DNA of 64,000 nt, from assembly GCA_022796475.1 (NCBI GenBank), contig JAAWIS010000002.1:30720-94719 (forward strand). Reading direction: 5' to 3'. The stretch's first letter is position 1. The number at the start of each line of letters is the position of its first letter. Shown one piece after another: positions 27,362 through 36,967 of the stretch. The notes under the pieces were generated by a model, which saw only the letters and a list, made by a program, of their open reading frames with translations, made no database searches and was not told where the DNA came from. The position numbers and the translations under genes were made by a program. The stretch is from Lachnospiraceae bacterium. GTDB lineage: Bacteria; Bacillota; Clostridia; Lachnospirales; Lachnospiraceae.

Positions 27362-27404
27362 TAAAAAATGCCCTGATACCAGCCTTAAAACTGATTTCAG
27401 GGCA
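27362..27404 (-). terminator. Terminator behind the sulfatase gene
   Basis: Minus strand TGCCCTGA ... TCAGGGCA followed by TTTTTTATAGG, about 80 bases after the stop. Confidence 0.75.
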
Positions 27405-27482
27405 GACACACTTAACGTTTAATCACCGGCCACTCCTTACGCGTATCTTCGGCACCCTTTTGACAAACTAATGTGCTTCTTT

Positions 27483-29348
27483 TTATGGAAGAGAAAACAG
27501 CTCAGTGACTGTCCGGCTATCTAAACTATGGTTATAAACCAGGTACTCATATTCCAACACCAGTTCCTGATAAGGACACTGAGGAGATTCTGCCTCCTGC
27601 CAGCTGTAATAAGTTCCGTCTGGCTGAAATAGGCCGATGGGATGAACGACCGGAAGATGTCCGGACATTTCCAAAAGAAAATTATGATATGGCGTCAATT
27701 CAAGGCCAGCCAGCTTAAGCATATAGGAAGAAAGATAAACGGCTCCCAGTTTCCCCATATCCTTAGAAGGCTGTTTGTAATTGGTCCAGATAACAAAAGG
27801 TGTCTGATACCATATCAACTGTTCCGGCGCCGTTAACTGGCTGCTTGGCCTGCCGGCAACCGCGTCAAAAAATTCATTTTCAATCCCAGGCTGATGGTCG
27901 CCAAACATCACAATCATTGTAGGCTCACTGCAGGCTTCAAAATATTCCACCAAATACTTTAACGCCTCATCAGACCGTTTCATCAGGGATAAATACTGAT
28001 CCGCCTTGGGATATTTCCCCTGATTAGATCCGGTCAGATAAACATCCTGGGAAAAGTCATCATATACAGGGTCATATCCTCCGTGATTCTGCATCGTAAC
28101 ATTAAAAACAAAGAGCCGGTTCTCTGGACTTTCCTTATTTTCCACAGCATCGATAATTTTCTGATAGTCTGACAAATCGCTTACGTAATTTCGGATCAGC
28201 TGGCTGTCGCTATAGGAATCATAGTCCAGAAACTCATCAAATCCCATATTTTGATAACATTGGTCCCGATTCCAGTTTTCTCTGGGAAAGGGGTGCATTG
28301 CAACGGAATAATAGCCCTGATCCTTTAGCGTACTGACCAGAGAACAGACTCCCGGCTTTACGTAAAACTGATATGCTATGGTGCCGGAAGGCAGCATAGC
28401 CATAGAATCCCCTAACAGAAACTCAAATTCTGTATTGCTGGTCATTGAACCAAATACAGGAACACAAAGGCTCCCTTTTACCGTGTTTTCCTCCAGGCTG
28501 TTCAAAAAAGAAAAATACTCCTGATTCGTGGTAAAATCACCTGCCACCTTTAATTCAGACAGGCTTTCATTCATAATACAGATTAAATTAACTGGCGAAA
28601 CTAAGGGTGCTTCAAAGGCAGCTTCTTCCTCTCCCTCTTTCTCTTCTTTGCCTTCTTTCATCCGGCTGTAAATGTCATTAAGCTTTGCTGTGGAATAACC
28701 TTGGGGAGGCCGTTTGATCACATATTTCAAAGAAACCGCTGTGGAAAGAATATATCCGTACTGCTGATACGTATCGCTCATAGCCCACATATTAATTCCA
28801 AGATTTTTAGAGGGTATCATCCCAATAAAAAAGTATATCCCAAAACAAACTGCCAGGCCCATGCTGACAGCTCCTGCTAATATCCGTTTTTTCCATCCTT
28901 TTACACGAACAGGAAAAAACCATAACAGCAGGTTCAGGATTAAGAGCAAAGTTCCGGCATATTTCATTTCTTCCGAAATCTCAAACACATAATTTCCCGC
29001 TACTGTCATGGCTGTAGAAAATGCCAGGACCTCCCAAATCATAATGGGAGTTCCTCTAAATGAAATCACAAAGGTTTCTGCCAGCGAAACCACAAACAGC
29101 AGCCCGGAAGCCAGAGGACATGCAATTCGGGTGGTTTGGAAGATAGAAAATATTACCAGATATAAAACAGCCATCCATAAAATATTCAAAACAGCCATGT
29201 CAGCGGATATCAAAGGCAGGTTTCCTGTAACTGATTCAAATGCAACAAAAGAGCACACCGGCATCAGCAAAAATGCCAGGATATTTATGATTTTTCCCAG
29301 ATACGTTCCATACTTTTTCACATTTTCCCTGGCTTCTGCTCTTCTCAC
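27483..29348 (-). CDS. LTA-synthase-family membrane sulfatase (phosphoglycerol transferase-like)
   Basis: About 621 residues: five hydrophobic segments in the first 180 residues, then an extracellular sulfatase/alkaline-phosphatase-fold domain from about 255 with INLICIMNESLS, the probable nucleophile Thr in FGSMTSNTEFEFLLG, and the metal site MFGDHQPG near 485. Such enzymes transfer glycerol phosphate to lipoteichoic acid or glycans. The ORF track starts at 29384; the GTG at 29348 with AAGGAG seven bases upstream is a better start. A CCCTCAGC/GCTGAGGG hairpin lies in the leader. Confidence 0.82.
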   Translation of the reverse strand: MRRAEARENVKKYGTYLGKIINILAFLLMPVCSFVAFESVTGNLPLISADMAVLNILWMAVLYLVIFSIFQTTRIACPLASGLLFVVSLAETFVISFRGTPIMIWEVLAFSTAMTVAGNYVFEISEEMKYAGTLLLILNLLLWFFPVRVKGWKKRILAGAVSMGLAVCFGIYFFIGMIPSKNLGINMWAMSDTYQQYGYILSTAVSLKYVIKRPPQGYSTAKLNDIYSRMKEGKEEKEGEEEAAFEAPLVSPVNLICIMNESLSELKVAGDFTTNQEYFSFLNSLEENTVKGSLCVPVFGSMTSNTEFEFLLGDSMAMLPSGTIAYQFYVKPGVCSLVSTLKDQGYYSVAMHPFPRENWNRDQCYQNMGFDEFLDYDSYSDSQLIRNYVSDLSDYQKIIDAVENKESPENRLFVFNVTMQNHGGYDPVYDDFSQDVYLTGSNQGKYPKADQYLSLMKRSDEALKYLVEYFEACSEPTMIVMFGDHQPGIENEFFDAVAGRPSSQLTAPEQLIWYQTPFVIWTNYKQPSKDMGKLGAVYLSSYMLKLAGLELTPYHNFLLEMSGHLPVVHPIGLFQPDGTYYSWQEAESPQCPYQELVLEYEYLVYNHSLDSRTVTELFSLP

Positions 29349-29372
29349 CTTTTCTCTCCTTAATAAGATTCT

Positions 29373-29402
29373 TACCCTCAGCACATTAGTGAGCTGAGGG
29401 TA
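29373..29402. other. Hairpin in the sulfatase leader
   Basis: A 9-bp stem ACCCTCAGC/GCTGAGGGT with a ten-base loop, 24 bases before the GTG start. There is no T-run on the minus strand, so it is not a plain terminator; mRNA stability or translation control is possible. Confidence 0.4.
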
Positions 29403-29521
29403 TGTTTTCTTAAAAATAGTATTAACATCTTATCATAAATTCATCCTCACTTCTATGACTTTTGAGAAAAAAACCGACGAAATTTGTGATTTTTTTGTGA
29501 ATTTTGGCACTATTTTGCCTG

Positions 29522-30229
29522 TCAGATCATGATATCCTGCCGGGCTTGATAAATCAGCGCATTGACAATGGCAGCCGCAACATTGCTTCCCCCTTTTCTT
29601 CCTTTGGATACGATATAGGGAACTTGATTTTGACTGAGAATCTGTTCTTTTGACCAAACTACATTTACAAAACCAACTGGAACGCCAATAATCAAATCAG
29701 GGAGAAAGCTTCCCTCCTGAATAAACTGACAAAGAACAGCAAGAGCAGTGGGCGCATTTCCTACCGCCACAATAACAGGCATCCGTTTAGGAACTTTATT
29801 TTCAGAAACAGCCTCTTTCGTTTCTCCGAATAATCTGGCTGCCTTTTCCATACTGGCTGCCGCTCTGGTGCAGCCCTTTTCCTTTGCAGATACCGCCACA
29901 TCTTCATCTGCCATAAAGCAGAAAGCCTGCCCTCCTCCAATTTCTTTTAACTGCCTGCTATTGATTCCAGATTTCGCCATATTCGTATCAGTTATAATCA
30001 TGGCCCCCTGCCGGATGGCTTCCATCCCCACAGCAGCAGCTCCTGGTGAAAATACAAGACTAGAGGCGTAATCAAAATCTGCCGTGGTATGGATCGCACG
30101 CTTGACTACGAAAGCTTCCTCCGGTTTCAGGCTTATCCCCATTTCTTTTAATTCTTCATCAATTATTTCAAAGCTTTTCTCTTCAATCTGATGAGGAAGC
30201 AGCTGCTGAAATTCCATTTTATTTTCCAT
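29522..30229 (-). CDS. cbiC: Precorrin-8X/cobalt-precorrin-8 methylmutase
   Basis: 235 residues with the family core [18 protein letters not shown] (catalytic His, about 47-51), [12 protein letters not shown] and the C-terminal [15 protein letters not shown]. It moves the C11 methyl group to C12 to give (cob)yrinic acid in B12 synthesis. It overlaps the end of cobQ by 11 bases, so the two are co-translated. The rest of the corrin-ring genes are not in the window. Confidence 0.93.
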   Translation of the reverse strand: MENKMEFQQLLPHQIEEKSFEIIDEELKEMGISLKPEEAFVVKRAIHTTADFDYASSLVFSPGAAAVGMEAIRQGAMIITDTNMAKSGINSRQLKEIGGGQAFCFMADEDVAVSAKEKGCTRAAASMEKAARLFGETKEAVSENKVPKRMPVIVAVGNAPTALAVLCQFIQEGSFLPDLIIGVPVGFVNVVWSKEQILSQNQVPYIVSKGRKGGSNVAAAIVNALIYQARQDIMI

Positions 30230-31823
30230 CTTCTCCCTCCTCTAAAATCTGATATATCATTTCCATATTCAGACTTTCCCGCAGTCCGCTGGCCAGACGG
30301 TCGTACTGGCTTTCTTTATAATCTCTATAGTCCTTCTGTCCTTCTGTAGGGTGAGGCAGCCCCTTTTCCTTGCGGAGAGCATTTAATATCCCATCTGCAA
30401 TCCCGGGATTATCGAAAATGCCGTGAACATAGCTGCCATACACATTCCCCCTGCTTAACCCTGCTTCCTCCATCTTCTTTGACTGGCTGTTTCCATCCAT
30501 CACATAAGAAAGCGGACGGCAGATCGTAAGCTTTCCTCCAAAAAACCGGGCCGTATCAGCAAGGCCCCCTTCCCGGTTTATTTCTGTTTTCCCCATGTGG
30601 ATTTCATACCCGGAAAAGACTTTTCCTGAAATATCTTCAAACAGACCTTCCACCAGGCAAAAAGCTCCTTCTGTCTGAGTTTTCCTCTTTTCTGCATCAA
30701 ACACGGTCCGGGTTGGCAAAAGCCCCATCCCGGAAACTTTTGTGCCTGGTTTTCCTTCTACTCCTAAAGGATCTTCCAGAGATTCTCCCAAAATCTGGTA
30801 ACCTCCGCAGATTCCCCACACAGGAATCTGTTTTTCTGCCAGCTTTAATATGGCGGCTTCCAAACCATTCTGACGCATCCATAACAGATCACTTATGGTA
30901 TTTTTCGTTCCTGGCAGGATTATAAAATCTGGCTTTCCTAAACGGGATACCCGGTCCACATACCGTACCGTTACATCCGGAAGGGAAGAAAACACAGAAA
31001 CATCCGTAAAATTTGAAATTCTTGGGAATCGAATCACAGCAATTTCCAGTCCTTGTCCTCCGTGTTCCTGGCTTTTTGCTGCTTTTTCCCAGTTTTCTGC
31101 CAATGAATCTCCCAAACTGTCTTCGTCATCAATTGCCACATCCATAAAAGGTACGGTTCCCACTACTGGAAGGCCGCAAAGAGTTTCCATCTGCCGAATA
31201 CCAGGTTCTAAAATGGAGCGATCCCCCCGGAATTTATTCACAATTAACCCTTTTATCCGATTTCGCTCCTCAGGCTCTAAAAGAGCTACCGTTCCGTAAA
31301 GCTGAGCAAACACGCCGCCTCTGTCAATATCTCCCACCAAAAGCACCGGAGCCTTAGCAATACGGGCCATGCCCATATTTACGATATCATCCTTCTTTAA
31401 ATTAATTTCTGCCGGACTGCCTGCCCCTTCTATCAGAATCACATCATACTCCTGGTTCAGTTTTTCATACGCTTTCTTAATTTCCGGAATCAGCTTCCGT
31501 TTATAGGCAAAATAGTCCTTTGCTTTCATGTTTCCCACTACGTTCCCGTTTACAATTACCTGGGACCCTGCATCTGTGGTAGGTTTTAACAAAATGGGAT
31601 TCATTGCCACATCTGGCTGGATCCCTGCCGCTTCCGCCTGGACCGCCTGGGCTCTTCCCATCTCCATCCCATCCTTTGTAATGTAAGAGTTCAGCGCCAT
31701 ATTCTGGGATTTAAAGGGCGCTACCCGATATCCGTCCTGTTTTAAAATCCGGCACAATCCTGCTGTGATAAGGCTTTTGCCAACATTAGACATGGTGCCC
31801 TGTATCATTAATGCTTTTGCCAT
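30219..31823 (-). CDS. cobQ: Cobyric acid synthase
   Basis: Glutamine-dependent amidase that adds four amide groups to (adenosyl)cobyrinic a,c-diamide. About 534 residues: an N-terminal synthetase P-loop-like domain ([23 protein letters not shown]) and a C-terminal class I glutamine amidotransferase domain with the nucleophile Cys in VWGICGGYQ near 330 and His in YVHGIFD near the end. The ORF track starts at 31865; MAKALM at 31823 matches the family start. No cobalamin riboswitch is visible upstream; a 42-nt repeat shared with the hisC region is there instead. Confidence 0.94.
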   Translation of the reverse strand: MAKALMIQGTMSNVGKSLITAGLCRILKQDGYRVAPFKSQNMALNSYITKDGMEMGRAQAVQAEAAGIQPDVAMNPILLKPTTDAGSQVIVNGNVVGNMKAKDYFAYKRKLIPEIKKAYEKLNQEYDVILIEGAGSPAEINLKKDDIVNMGMARIAKAPVLLVGDIDRGGVFAQLYGTVALLEPEERNRIKGLIVNKFRGDRSILEPGIRQMETLCGLPVVGTVPFMDVAIDDEDSLGDSLAENWEKAAKSQEHGGQGLEIAVIRFPRISNFTDVSVFSSLPDVTVRYVDRVSRLGKPDFIILPGTKNTISDLLWMRQNGLEAAILKLAEKQIPVWGICGGYQILGESLEDPLGVEGKPGTKVSGMGLLPTRTVFDAEKRKTQTEGAFCLVEGLFEDISGKVFSGYEIHMGKTEINREGGLADTARFFGGKLTICRPLSYVMDGNSQSKKMEEAGLSRGNVYGSYVHGIFDNPGIADGILNALRKEKGLPHPTEGQKDYRDYKESQYDRLASGLRESLNMEMIYQILEEGEDGK

Positions 31824-31850
31824 CGCTATCTCTCTTTTCCTGACTGATTC

Positions 31851-31892
31851 TTCATTCTGTGTCATTAAGCTGAAAATAAATGTGTCAGAACA
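31851..31892. repeat. 42-nt motif shared with the hisC upstream element
   Basis: TTCATTCTGTGTCATT..GCTGAAA.TAAATGTGTCAGAACA matches 63857-63898 at 39 of 42 positions by eye, in the same orientation relative to the downstream gene. It occupies 28-69 bases upstream of the cobQ start. Confidence 0.65.
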
Positions 31893-31900
31893 TTAGTTAC

Positions 31901-31945
31901 AGAAAACCCCGCTGTATCTCATACTGAAATACAACGGGGTTTTTC
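31901..31945. terminator. Terminator of the infC-rpmI-rplT operon
   Basis: AAAACCCCGCTGTAT pairs with AATACAACGGGGTTTT (one G-U) around an 11-base loop; T-rich on both strands. Confidence 0.85.
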
Positions 31946-32002
31946 CAGCCTGATAAATCCCAGCAGTTTAAAACCGCATAAGAACCAAGCAAATAATCAA
32001 AT

Positions 32003-32359
32003 TTATGCAAGTTTTCCCTTTGCCAGCTCAGCCAGCTTTGCAAAACCTTCTGCATCGTTAATCGCCATATCAGACAGCATCTTACGATTCATCTCTACGC
32101 CGGCTAACTTTAAGCCATGCATTAACTTGCTGTAAGATAAGCCGTTAATCCGTGCAGCAGCATTAATTCTTGCAATCCATAACCGGCGGAACTGTCTTTT
32201 CCTCTCCTTACGGCCTGCATAGGAGCTGGTCAAAGCTCTCATTACAGACTGCTTTGCAATACGGTACTGTTTGGAACGGGCGCCTCTGTAGCCCTTAGCC
32301 ATCTTTAATACTCTGTTATGTTTCTTTCTTGCGTTTAATCCGCCTTTCACTCTTGCCAT
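32003..32359 (-). CDS. rplT: 50S ribosomal protein L20
   Basis: 118 residues, standard length and sequence ([31 protein letters not shown]). It binds 23S rRNA early in 50S assembly and in Firmicutes represses its own operon by binding the infC leader. Last gene of infC-rpmI-rplT, ended by the 31901-31945 terminator. Confidence 0.98.
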   Translation of the reverse strand: MARVKGGLNARKKHNRVLKMAKGYRGARSKQYRIAKQSVMRALTSSYAGRKERKRQFRRLWIARINAAARINGLSYSKLMHGLKLAGVEMNRKMLSDMAINDAEGFAKLAELAKGKLA

Positions 32360-32393
32360 GGGTAATTCCTCCTTCTCTTAACTTGTTCAAAAT

Positions 32394-32591
32394 CTACAGA
32401 TATGGTAAAATCTTCTTCATTACCTTGCTGTTTGTTGCATCAGTAACGATATCTTTTCTAAGATTTCTCTTTCTCTTGGCAGATTTCTTAGTTAAGATGT
32501 GGGACTTGTATGCTTTGTTTCTTACTAACTTTCCAGTTCCAGTCATTTTGAAACGTTTTGCTGCGGCTTTTTTTGTTTTTAATTTCGGCAT
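32394..32591 (-). CDS. rpmI: 50S ribosomal protein L35
   Basis: 65 residues, very basic ([32 protein letters not shown]). Middle gene of the classic infC-rpmI-rplT operon, 30 bases after infC and 34 before rplT, with an AAGGAGG site. Confidence 0.98.
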   Translation of the reverse strand: MPKLKTKKAAAKRFKMTGTGKLVRNKAYKSHILTKKSAKRKRNLRKDIVTDATNSKVMKKILPYL

Positions 32592-32621
32592 AGTAGTTTC
32601 CTCCTTAAAATCTTCTATTCT

Positions 32622-33128
32622 TTAACGTTTTGGGGTTAAAAACATAACCATAGTTCTTCCTTCCACCTTAGAAGGCTTGTCGATAACAGCAATATCGGCC
32701 AATTTCTCAGCGAAGTCATCCAGAATATATTTTGACTGATTCATATGGGCCATCTCACGACCGCGGAAACGCAATGTAATTTTTACCTTATTTCCTTTTT
32801 CCAGAAATTTTCTGGCAGCCGAGGTTTTGGTATTTAAGTCATTGGTATCAATATTCGGGGATAAACGAACTTCCTTTATTTCGATTACCTTTTGCTTTTT
32901 CTTGGCCTCCTTCTCTTTTCTGAGAAGCTCATAACGGTATTTGCCATAGTCGATAATCTTACATACCGGCGGCTTTGCTGTCGGAGCAATTTTTACCAAG
33001 TCAAGCTCTGCTTCCTGGGCCATCTTATAGGCATCCCTGGCAGACATAATTCCTACTTTTTCTCCGTGTTCGCCAATCAGAAGAACTTCCTTATCTCTGA
33101 TTTGTTCGTTAATCATTAACTCGCTAAT
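32622..33128 (-). CDS. infC: Translation initiation factor IF-3, ATT start
   Basis: About 168 residues: an N-domain (INEQIRDKEVLLIG, KPPVCKIIDYGKYRYE), a Lys-rich linker and a C-domain (VRLSPNIDTNDLNTK, VKITLRFRGREMAH). IF-3 prevents premature subunit joining and rejects rare start codons. The ORF track starts at the ATG at 33116, but AGGAGG lies 24 bases from it and nine bases from an in-frame ATT at 33128. An ATT start is the known autoregulatory device of infC, so I place the start there. Confidence 0.93.
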   Translation of the reverse strand: MSELMINEQIRDKEVLLIGEHGEKVGIMSARDAYKMAQEAELDLVKIAPTAKPPVCKIIDYGKYRYELLRKEKEAKKKQKVIEIKEVRLSPNIDTNDLNTKTSAARKFLEKGNKVKITLRFRGREMAHMNQSKYILDDFAEKLADIAVIDKPSKVEGRTMVMFLTPKR

Positions 33129-33152
33129 AGTCGTACACCTCCTGGTTTTTAA

Positions 33153-33189
33153 TAGAAAAAAGAAAAGTGGACAGACAAGCCATCCACTT
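33153..33189 (-). terminator. Attenuator terminator in the infC leader
   Basis: Minus strand AAGTGGA/TCCACTT stem followed by TTTTCTTTTTTCT, ahead of the infC AGGAGG. Confidence 0.75.
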
Positions 33190-33345
33190 CATTTAAGCAA
33201 TCCTATCTGATTTTCGTCATGCAGACAGCCTGCCTGCAGACAAAGTAAATCATCTTTCCTTAAATATGAACCCGGGTCGCCGCAAAAGAGGGTTGCTTAT
33301 CTGCATAAGCGCCAAGGTGAGGTGGATACCTGCTTTCCTGTAGTT
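33190..33345 (-). promoter_or_regulatory. L20-type ribosomal protein leader of infC-rpmI-rplT
   Basis: A leader of roughly 200 bases between the promoter and the attenuator terminator with several stems (CTGCAGGCAGGCTGTCTGC; GCTTATGCAGATAAGC). Position, gene order and the terminator match the Firmicutes L20 leader, where excess L20 binds and causes premature termination. Exact aptamer edges are inferred. Confidence 0.65.
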
Positions 33346-33363
33346 GTTTCCACAACCTTAAAT

Positions 33364-33392
33364 ACTTTATCACAGCTGCCATAGATTGTCAA
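33364..33392 (-). promoter_or_regulatory. Promoter of infC-rpmI-rplT
   Basis: Minus strand TTGACA (33387-33392), a 17-base spacer and TAAAGT (33364-33369). Confidence 0.75.
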
Positions 33393-33469
33393 CTGTTATT
33401 TTCCAAATTCTGCTCCCTTGAAATTCTGTAGAAATTCTGTCCGCTAATTCTATTTCAGCCTCCCGCCTT

Positions 33470-34246
33470 TTACCCTAATGCTACATCTAAAATCATCATT
33501 ATTAAAAAGCCCGCCGCAAACCCTATCGTTCCGATATGAGAATGAGGTTCTCTGGAAGCTTCCGGAATCAGTTCTTCCACTACCACATAAACCATGGCCC
33601 CTGCTGCAAATGCAAGAAGATACGGAAGAATGGGAGTAATATAGGCAGAAAGCAGCAGAGTCAAAAACGCTCCAACAGGCTCTACAATTCCGGAAGCTGC
33701 GCCTCCAAGAAAGGCTCTGCTTTTTCGGCTGCCCTGCCCTTTTAAAGGCATGGATACAATCGCCCCTTCCGGAAAATTCTGAACTGCAATTCCTGCTGCC
33801 AGGGCAAATGCATCTGCCATTGTGATTCCCGCACTGCCGGATAATACTCCGGCAAAAATCACCCCTACAGCCATCCCTTCCGGAATGTTGTGAATGGTTA
33901 CTGCCAAAATCAGCATGGCGGTTTTCGATAAAGACGTTCTTTTACCGCAGTGATCCTCCTGCTTTAAATAGATTTCCGGTACAATCCAGTCTAATATAAG
34001 CATAGCCATTATCCCTGCAAAAAAACCGGAAGCTGCCGGAAAAAAGGCGAATTTCCCCATCCATTGTGCCATATTGATTGATGGGATCAAAAGGGACCAG
34101 ACGGAAGCTGCCATCATTACGCCGGAAGCAAACCCCAACAGTGTCTTCTGCACATTCTGCCTCATCTGGCCAGCCATAAAAAAGACACAGGCTGCCCCGG
34201 CTGTTGTACCGATAAATGGAATCATAATTCCTAATACCACATTCAT
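33470..34246 (-). CDS. ZIP-family metal transporter
   Basis: About 258 residues, eight hydrophobic segments. The two metal-binding helices are clear: HNIPEGMAVGV near 140 and AVQNFPEGAIVSMPL near 180, the signature of ZupT/GufA-type ZIP importers of zinc, iron or manganese. Start choice: the track ATG (34255) has GGAG only two bases upstream, while the next ATG (34246, MNVVLG) has it eleven away, so the later one is used with some doubt. It is not coupled to a visible metal regulator. Confidence 0.88.
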   Translation of the reverse strand: MNVVLGIMIPFIGTTAGAACVFFMAGQMRQNVQKTLLGFASGVMMAASVWSLLIPSINMAQWMGKFAFFPAASGFFAGIMAMLILDWIVPEIYLKQEDHCGKRTSLSKTAMLILAVTIHNIPEGMAVGVIFAGVLSGSAGITMADAFALAAGIAVQNFPEGAIVSMPLKGQGSRKSRAFLGGAASGIVEPVGAFLTLLLSAYITPILPYLLAFAAGAMVYVVVEELIPEASREPHSHIGTIGFAAGFLIMMILDVALG

Positions 34247-34320
34247 ATTCAGCATCTCTCCAACATACTCAATACTTTAAATTATGAGAGTATTTGGAAA
34301 ATGTTCGCCGGAATCAAAGG

Positions 34321-35994
34321 CTATTCTTCTTTCCAGGCATAAGACCAAACCCGGTTAACACCTATGGTAAAAAACTGTGCCCCTTTTACCTTACTTTTTA
34401 GCAGAATTCCGTTTGCTTTCTCACAAACCGGAAACACTGCCGCCTGCTCCATCAGTCTTGCCTCTGCCTGATGAAGAACCTGCCACCGCTTTTCTGGCTC
34501 CAGAGCCAGAGGCTCTGTTTTGGCCGACTGAATCATCTGATCGTATTCTTTATCTGACCACCCTCCATAATTAAAATAGGAATCTGTGATCCACATATCT
34601 AAAAATGCAAGGGGATCGCTGTAATCCGCCCCCCACCTGGACAGTCCCAGTTCATAGTCGCCTTTTGCCATCCGCTCCAGCCGGATCTTTTTTGGAACCG
34701 ATTCCAGCCTTATGGTAACACCAGGAAGAGTATTTTTAATCTCCTCCTGTAAAAACTGACCCAGATTTCTGGCTCCCTCCGTATCTTCAATCAGCAGTGT
34801 AAACGAAAACTCCTGCTTTCCAAGTTCTTTTTTAGCCTGCTGGAAATATTCTCTGGCCAGCGCCTGATCCTGCCTCCAATATTCTTTGGCTCCATCCCGG
34901 AAATCTTCCCTATTTGGCCCATACATGGATCCAGAAGGAACTGCACCGTAAGCAGCTTTCGATCCATCTTTTAAAACCAGGGAAACTGCCGTTTCCTTAT
35001 CGTAAGAAAGAGCTATGGCTTTTCTCATGTTTTCATTTTCAAGTCCGGGAACATTAAGATTAGGGGAAAGATACCACAAGGAACCCAGCAGCACAGAGTG
35101 AAATTCTTCCGATTCCCCATATTGCTCTGCCTGTTCTCCTGACAAAAGAGCCATATCTAAAATCCCCTGTTCATAAAGCATAATAGCCTGCTGAGAATCC
35201 TTCACAACCTGATAATACAGGCCGGAAAGCTTCACTTGTTCCTGATTCCAGTAGTCCTGATTTTTTGTGAACCCAATCTCCTGACAGGCCGGCTGGTACT
35301 GCTCCAGGCAAAAAGGGCCGTTTGCTAAAACCGTTTCCGGAGAAGTCCCATACTGCCCGCCGCAGCTTTCATAAAAGTCCTGATTCATGGGATAAAAAGC
35401 AGGCAGTGCAAGCATAGAAAGAAAAAAGGGGACTGGACAGCGAAGGCGTACTTCTAATGTCCGATCATCCAGCGCGCTGATTCCAAGGCTTTCCGGCTCC
35501 ATATCCCCGGAAAGGATTTCCTCAGCGCCCCAAATCCCGGCAATTTGAAAAAGGGCGGCATTTTCATTTCCGTTTTCCGGATCAATCCCTCTTTGCCATC
35601 CATATACAAAATCCGCTGACGTTACCGGCCTGCCGTCAGACCACCTTGCTTCCCGCAAAAAAAAGCGGTACGTTTTCCCGTCTTCTGAAATTTCCGCCTT
35701 CTCTGCCATCCCGAAGACAGGAAAACCATCCTTACCTATGGTATAAAGGCCTTCTGTCATACAGGCAATTATTTCAAAAGAAGCACTGTCTACTGCTGCC
35801 TGTGGATCTAACGTTGAAATTTCAGCATCAAGCTGCAAATTTAACACCTGATCCGGATTTTCTTTTTCCTGTTCCATTGAAGTTCCACTGCTTCCCATTC
35901 TGCATCCATTCAGAGAAAGGACCACAGCGCAAAATAGGGCAACTGCCGTTTTTCCCCACGGTTTCCAATTTTTATTTCTCATTTTTTCAGTCAT
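34321..35994 (-). CDS. OppA/SBP_bac_5-type peptide-binding lipoprotein
   Basis: 557 residues. A signal peptide ends at a lipobox (LSLNGC), then the extracellular solute-binding family 5 fold: LDPQAAVDSASFEII, WSDGRPVTSADFVYGWQRGIDP near 115, and LSRWGADYSDPLAFLDMW near 435. It should bind oligopeptides for ABC import, but no permease or ATPase gene is adjacent. Its ATG overlaps the stop of the methyltransferase gene by four bases (ATGA), linking it to the glycosyltransferase-methyltransferase run. Confidence 0.86.
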   Translation of the reverse strand: MTEKMRNKNWKPWGKTAVALFCAVVLSLNGCRMGSSGTSMEQEKENPDQVLNLQLDAEISTLDPQAAVDSASFEIIACMTEGLYTIGKDGFPVFGMAEKAEISEDGKTYRFFLREARWSDGRPVTSADFVYGWQRGIDPENGNENAALFQIAGIWGAEEILSGDMEPESLGISALDDRTLEVRLRCPVPFFLSMLALPAFYPMNQDFYESCGGQYGTSPETVLANGPFCLEQYQPACQEIGFTKNQDYWNQEQVKLSGLYYQVVKDSQQAIMLYEQGILDMALLSGEQAEQYGESEEFHSVLLGSLWYLSPNLNVPGLENENMRKAIALSYDKETAVSLVLKDGSKAAYGAVPSGSMYGPNREDFRDGAKEYWRQDQALAREYFQQAKKELGKQEFSFTLLIEDTEGARNLGQFLQEEIKNTLPGVTIRLESVPKKIRLERMAKGDYELGLSRWGADYSDPLAFLDMWITDSYFNYGGWSDKEYDQMIQSAKTEPLALEPEKRWQVLHQAEARLMEQAAVFPVCEKANGILLKSKVKGAQFFTIGVNRVWSYAWKEE

Positions 35995-36965
35995 ATCGTT
36001 CCGTTATCATTCTGCTTTTCGAATCCTTTTGTCAGCCAAACAATCGAATCCAGCAGCCGCTCCTTCATGTCGATCAGTCCTATTTTCCAATCCAGCTCCC
36101 CCCTATCCATAGCTTGCTTCGTAAAATCTTCCATCTTTTTTACCATCTGCCGGATCTCTTCTATTTTAGGATTGGAATTCAGCATCGCTTCCCCTTCCTT
36201 TAAGCAAGCGGCTGCCTCTTCCTTCCATATATCTCTTTCCTGATTTTTCCAGCACTCCCGGCTGCATTCTGCTGTCATAATCCTGACATTAGCCTTTAGG
36301 CTGTATTCGTTTCTCTCCGGAAAATGCATTTGAAAGTAATGTTCCAGCAAAGGAGAATCACATGCATAGCAGAAAATTATGCCCCCTTTCTTTGCCAATT
36401 GCTCTGCTTCCCTTATGACAGCTTCCGGATTATGGAAAAGTACCGTTCCGTTTATCACAACGATATCAAAATGATTCTCTGCCAACTGGGTATCATCGTA
36501 GTCGGACGCCATCATGGAAAGCTTGGGAACTTCGGCCGCCAATGTGATTTTGTCAAGCCATTGATTGCCGCTGCTGTTACCGATTACATCCGATACGCAG
36601 CAAAGGGAGGAATCCGGATGAAAGTGGCCTAATACCGAAGCCAGATAATAGCTCATAATCCCATTGGTACAGCCAAGCTCTGCCACTTTAACCGGAAGGG
36701 AAGTGGGAATTAATAGGGATATCAGCAGGATAATAAGCAGCAGGTATTCCTGTTCATTTCCTGATTCATCTATACTGCCGGCTATTTCCTGGTGGTTCTC
36801 CATCAACCGGATGATAAAATCCTGCATAACTGGTTTATCGTTTGTTAATGCATGCATAGAAACCCTGCTTTTATTGTCCAGAAAACGTTTAAAATTTAAA
36901 AGCACTTGCGTATGTCCATTTTCTGTATAGGAAATTACATTATCTTTAAAATTCAGCTCTCCCAT
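35991..36965 (-). CDS. SAM-dependent methyltransferase-like protein
   Basis: 324 residues. Motif I of class I methyltransferases (VAELGCTNGIMSYYLA, near 92-107), an acidic SDYDD at the adenine site and FDIVVINGTVLFH as motif II. The N-terminal 90 and C-terminal 100 residues are not recognised; the C-terminal part is helical and charged. The substrate is unknown. It starts two bases after the stop of the glycosyltransferase gene and overlaps the OppA-like gene, so they form one transcription unit. Confidence 0.68.
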   Translation of the reverse strand: MGELNFKDNVISYTENGHTQVLLNFKRFLDNKSRVSMHALTNDKPVMQDFIIRLMENHQEIAGSIDESGNEQEYLLLIILLISLLIPTSLPVKVAELGCTNGIMSYYLASVLGHFHPDSSLCCVSDVIGNSSGNQWLDKITLAAEVPKLSMMASDYDDTQLAENHFDIVVINGTVLFHNPEAVIREAEQLAKKGGIIFCYACDSPLLEHYFQMHFPERNEYSLKANVRIMTAECSRECWKNQERDIWKEEAAACLKEGEAMLNSNPKIEEIRQMVKKMEDFTKQAMDRGELDWKIGLIDMKERLLDSIVWLTKGFEKQNDNGTI

Positions 36966-36967
36966 TT

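Noticed and set aside
31866-32002. Cobalamin riboswitch upstream of cobQ
   Set aside because: None of the B12-box words is present; the spacer holds only the rplT terminator and the 42-nt repeat.
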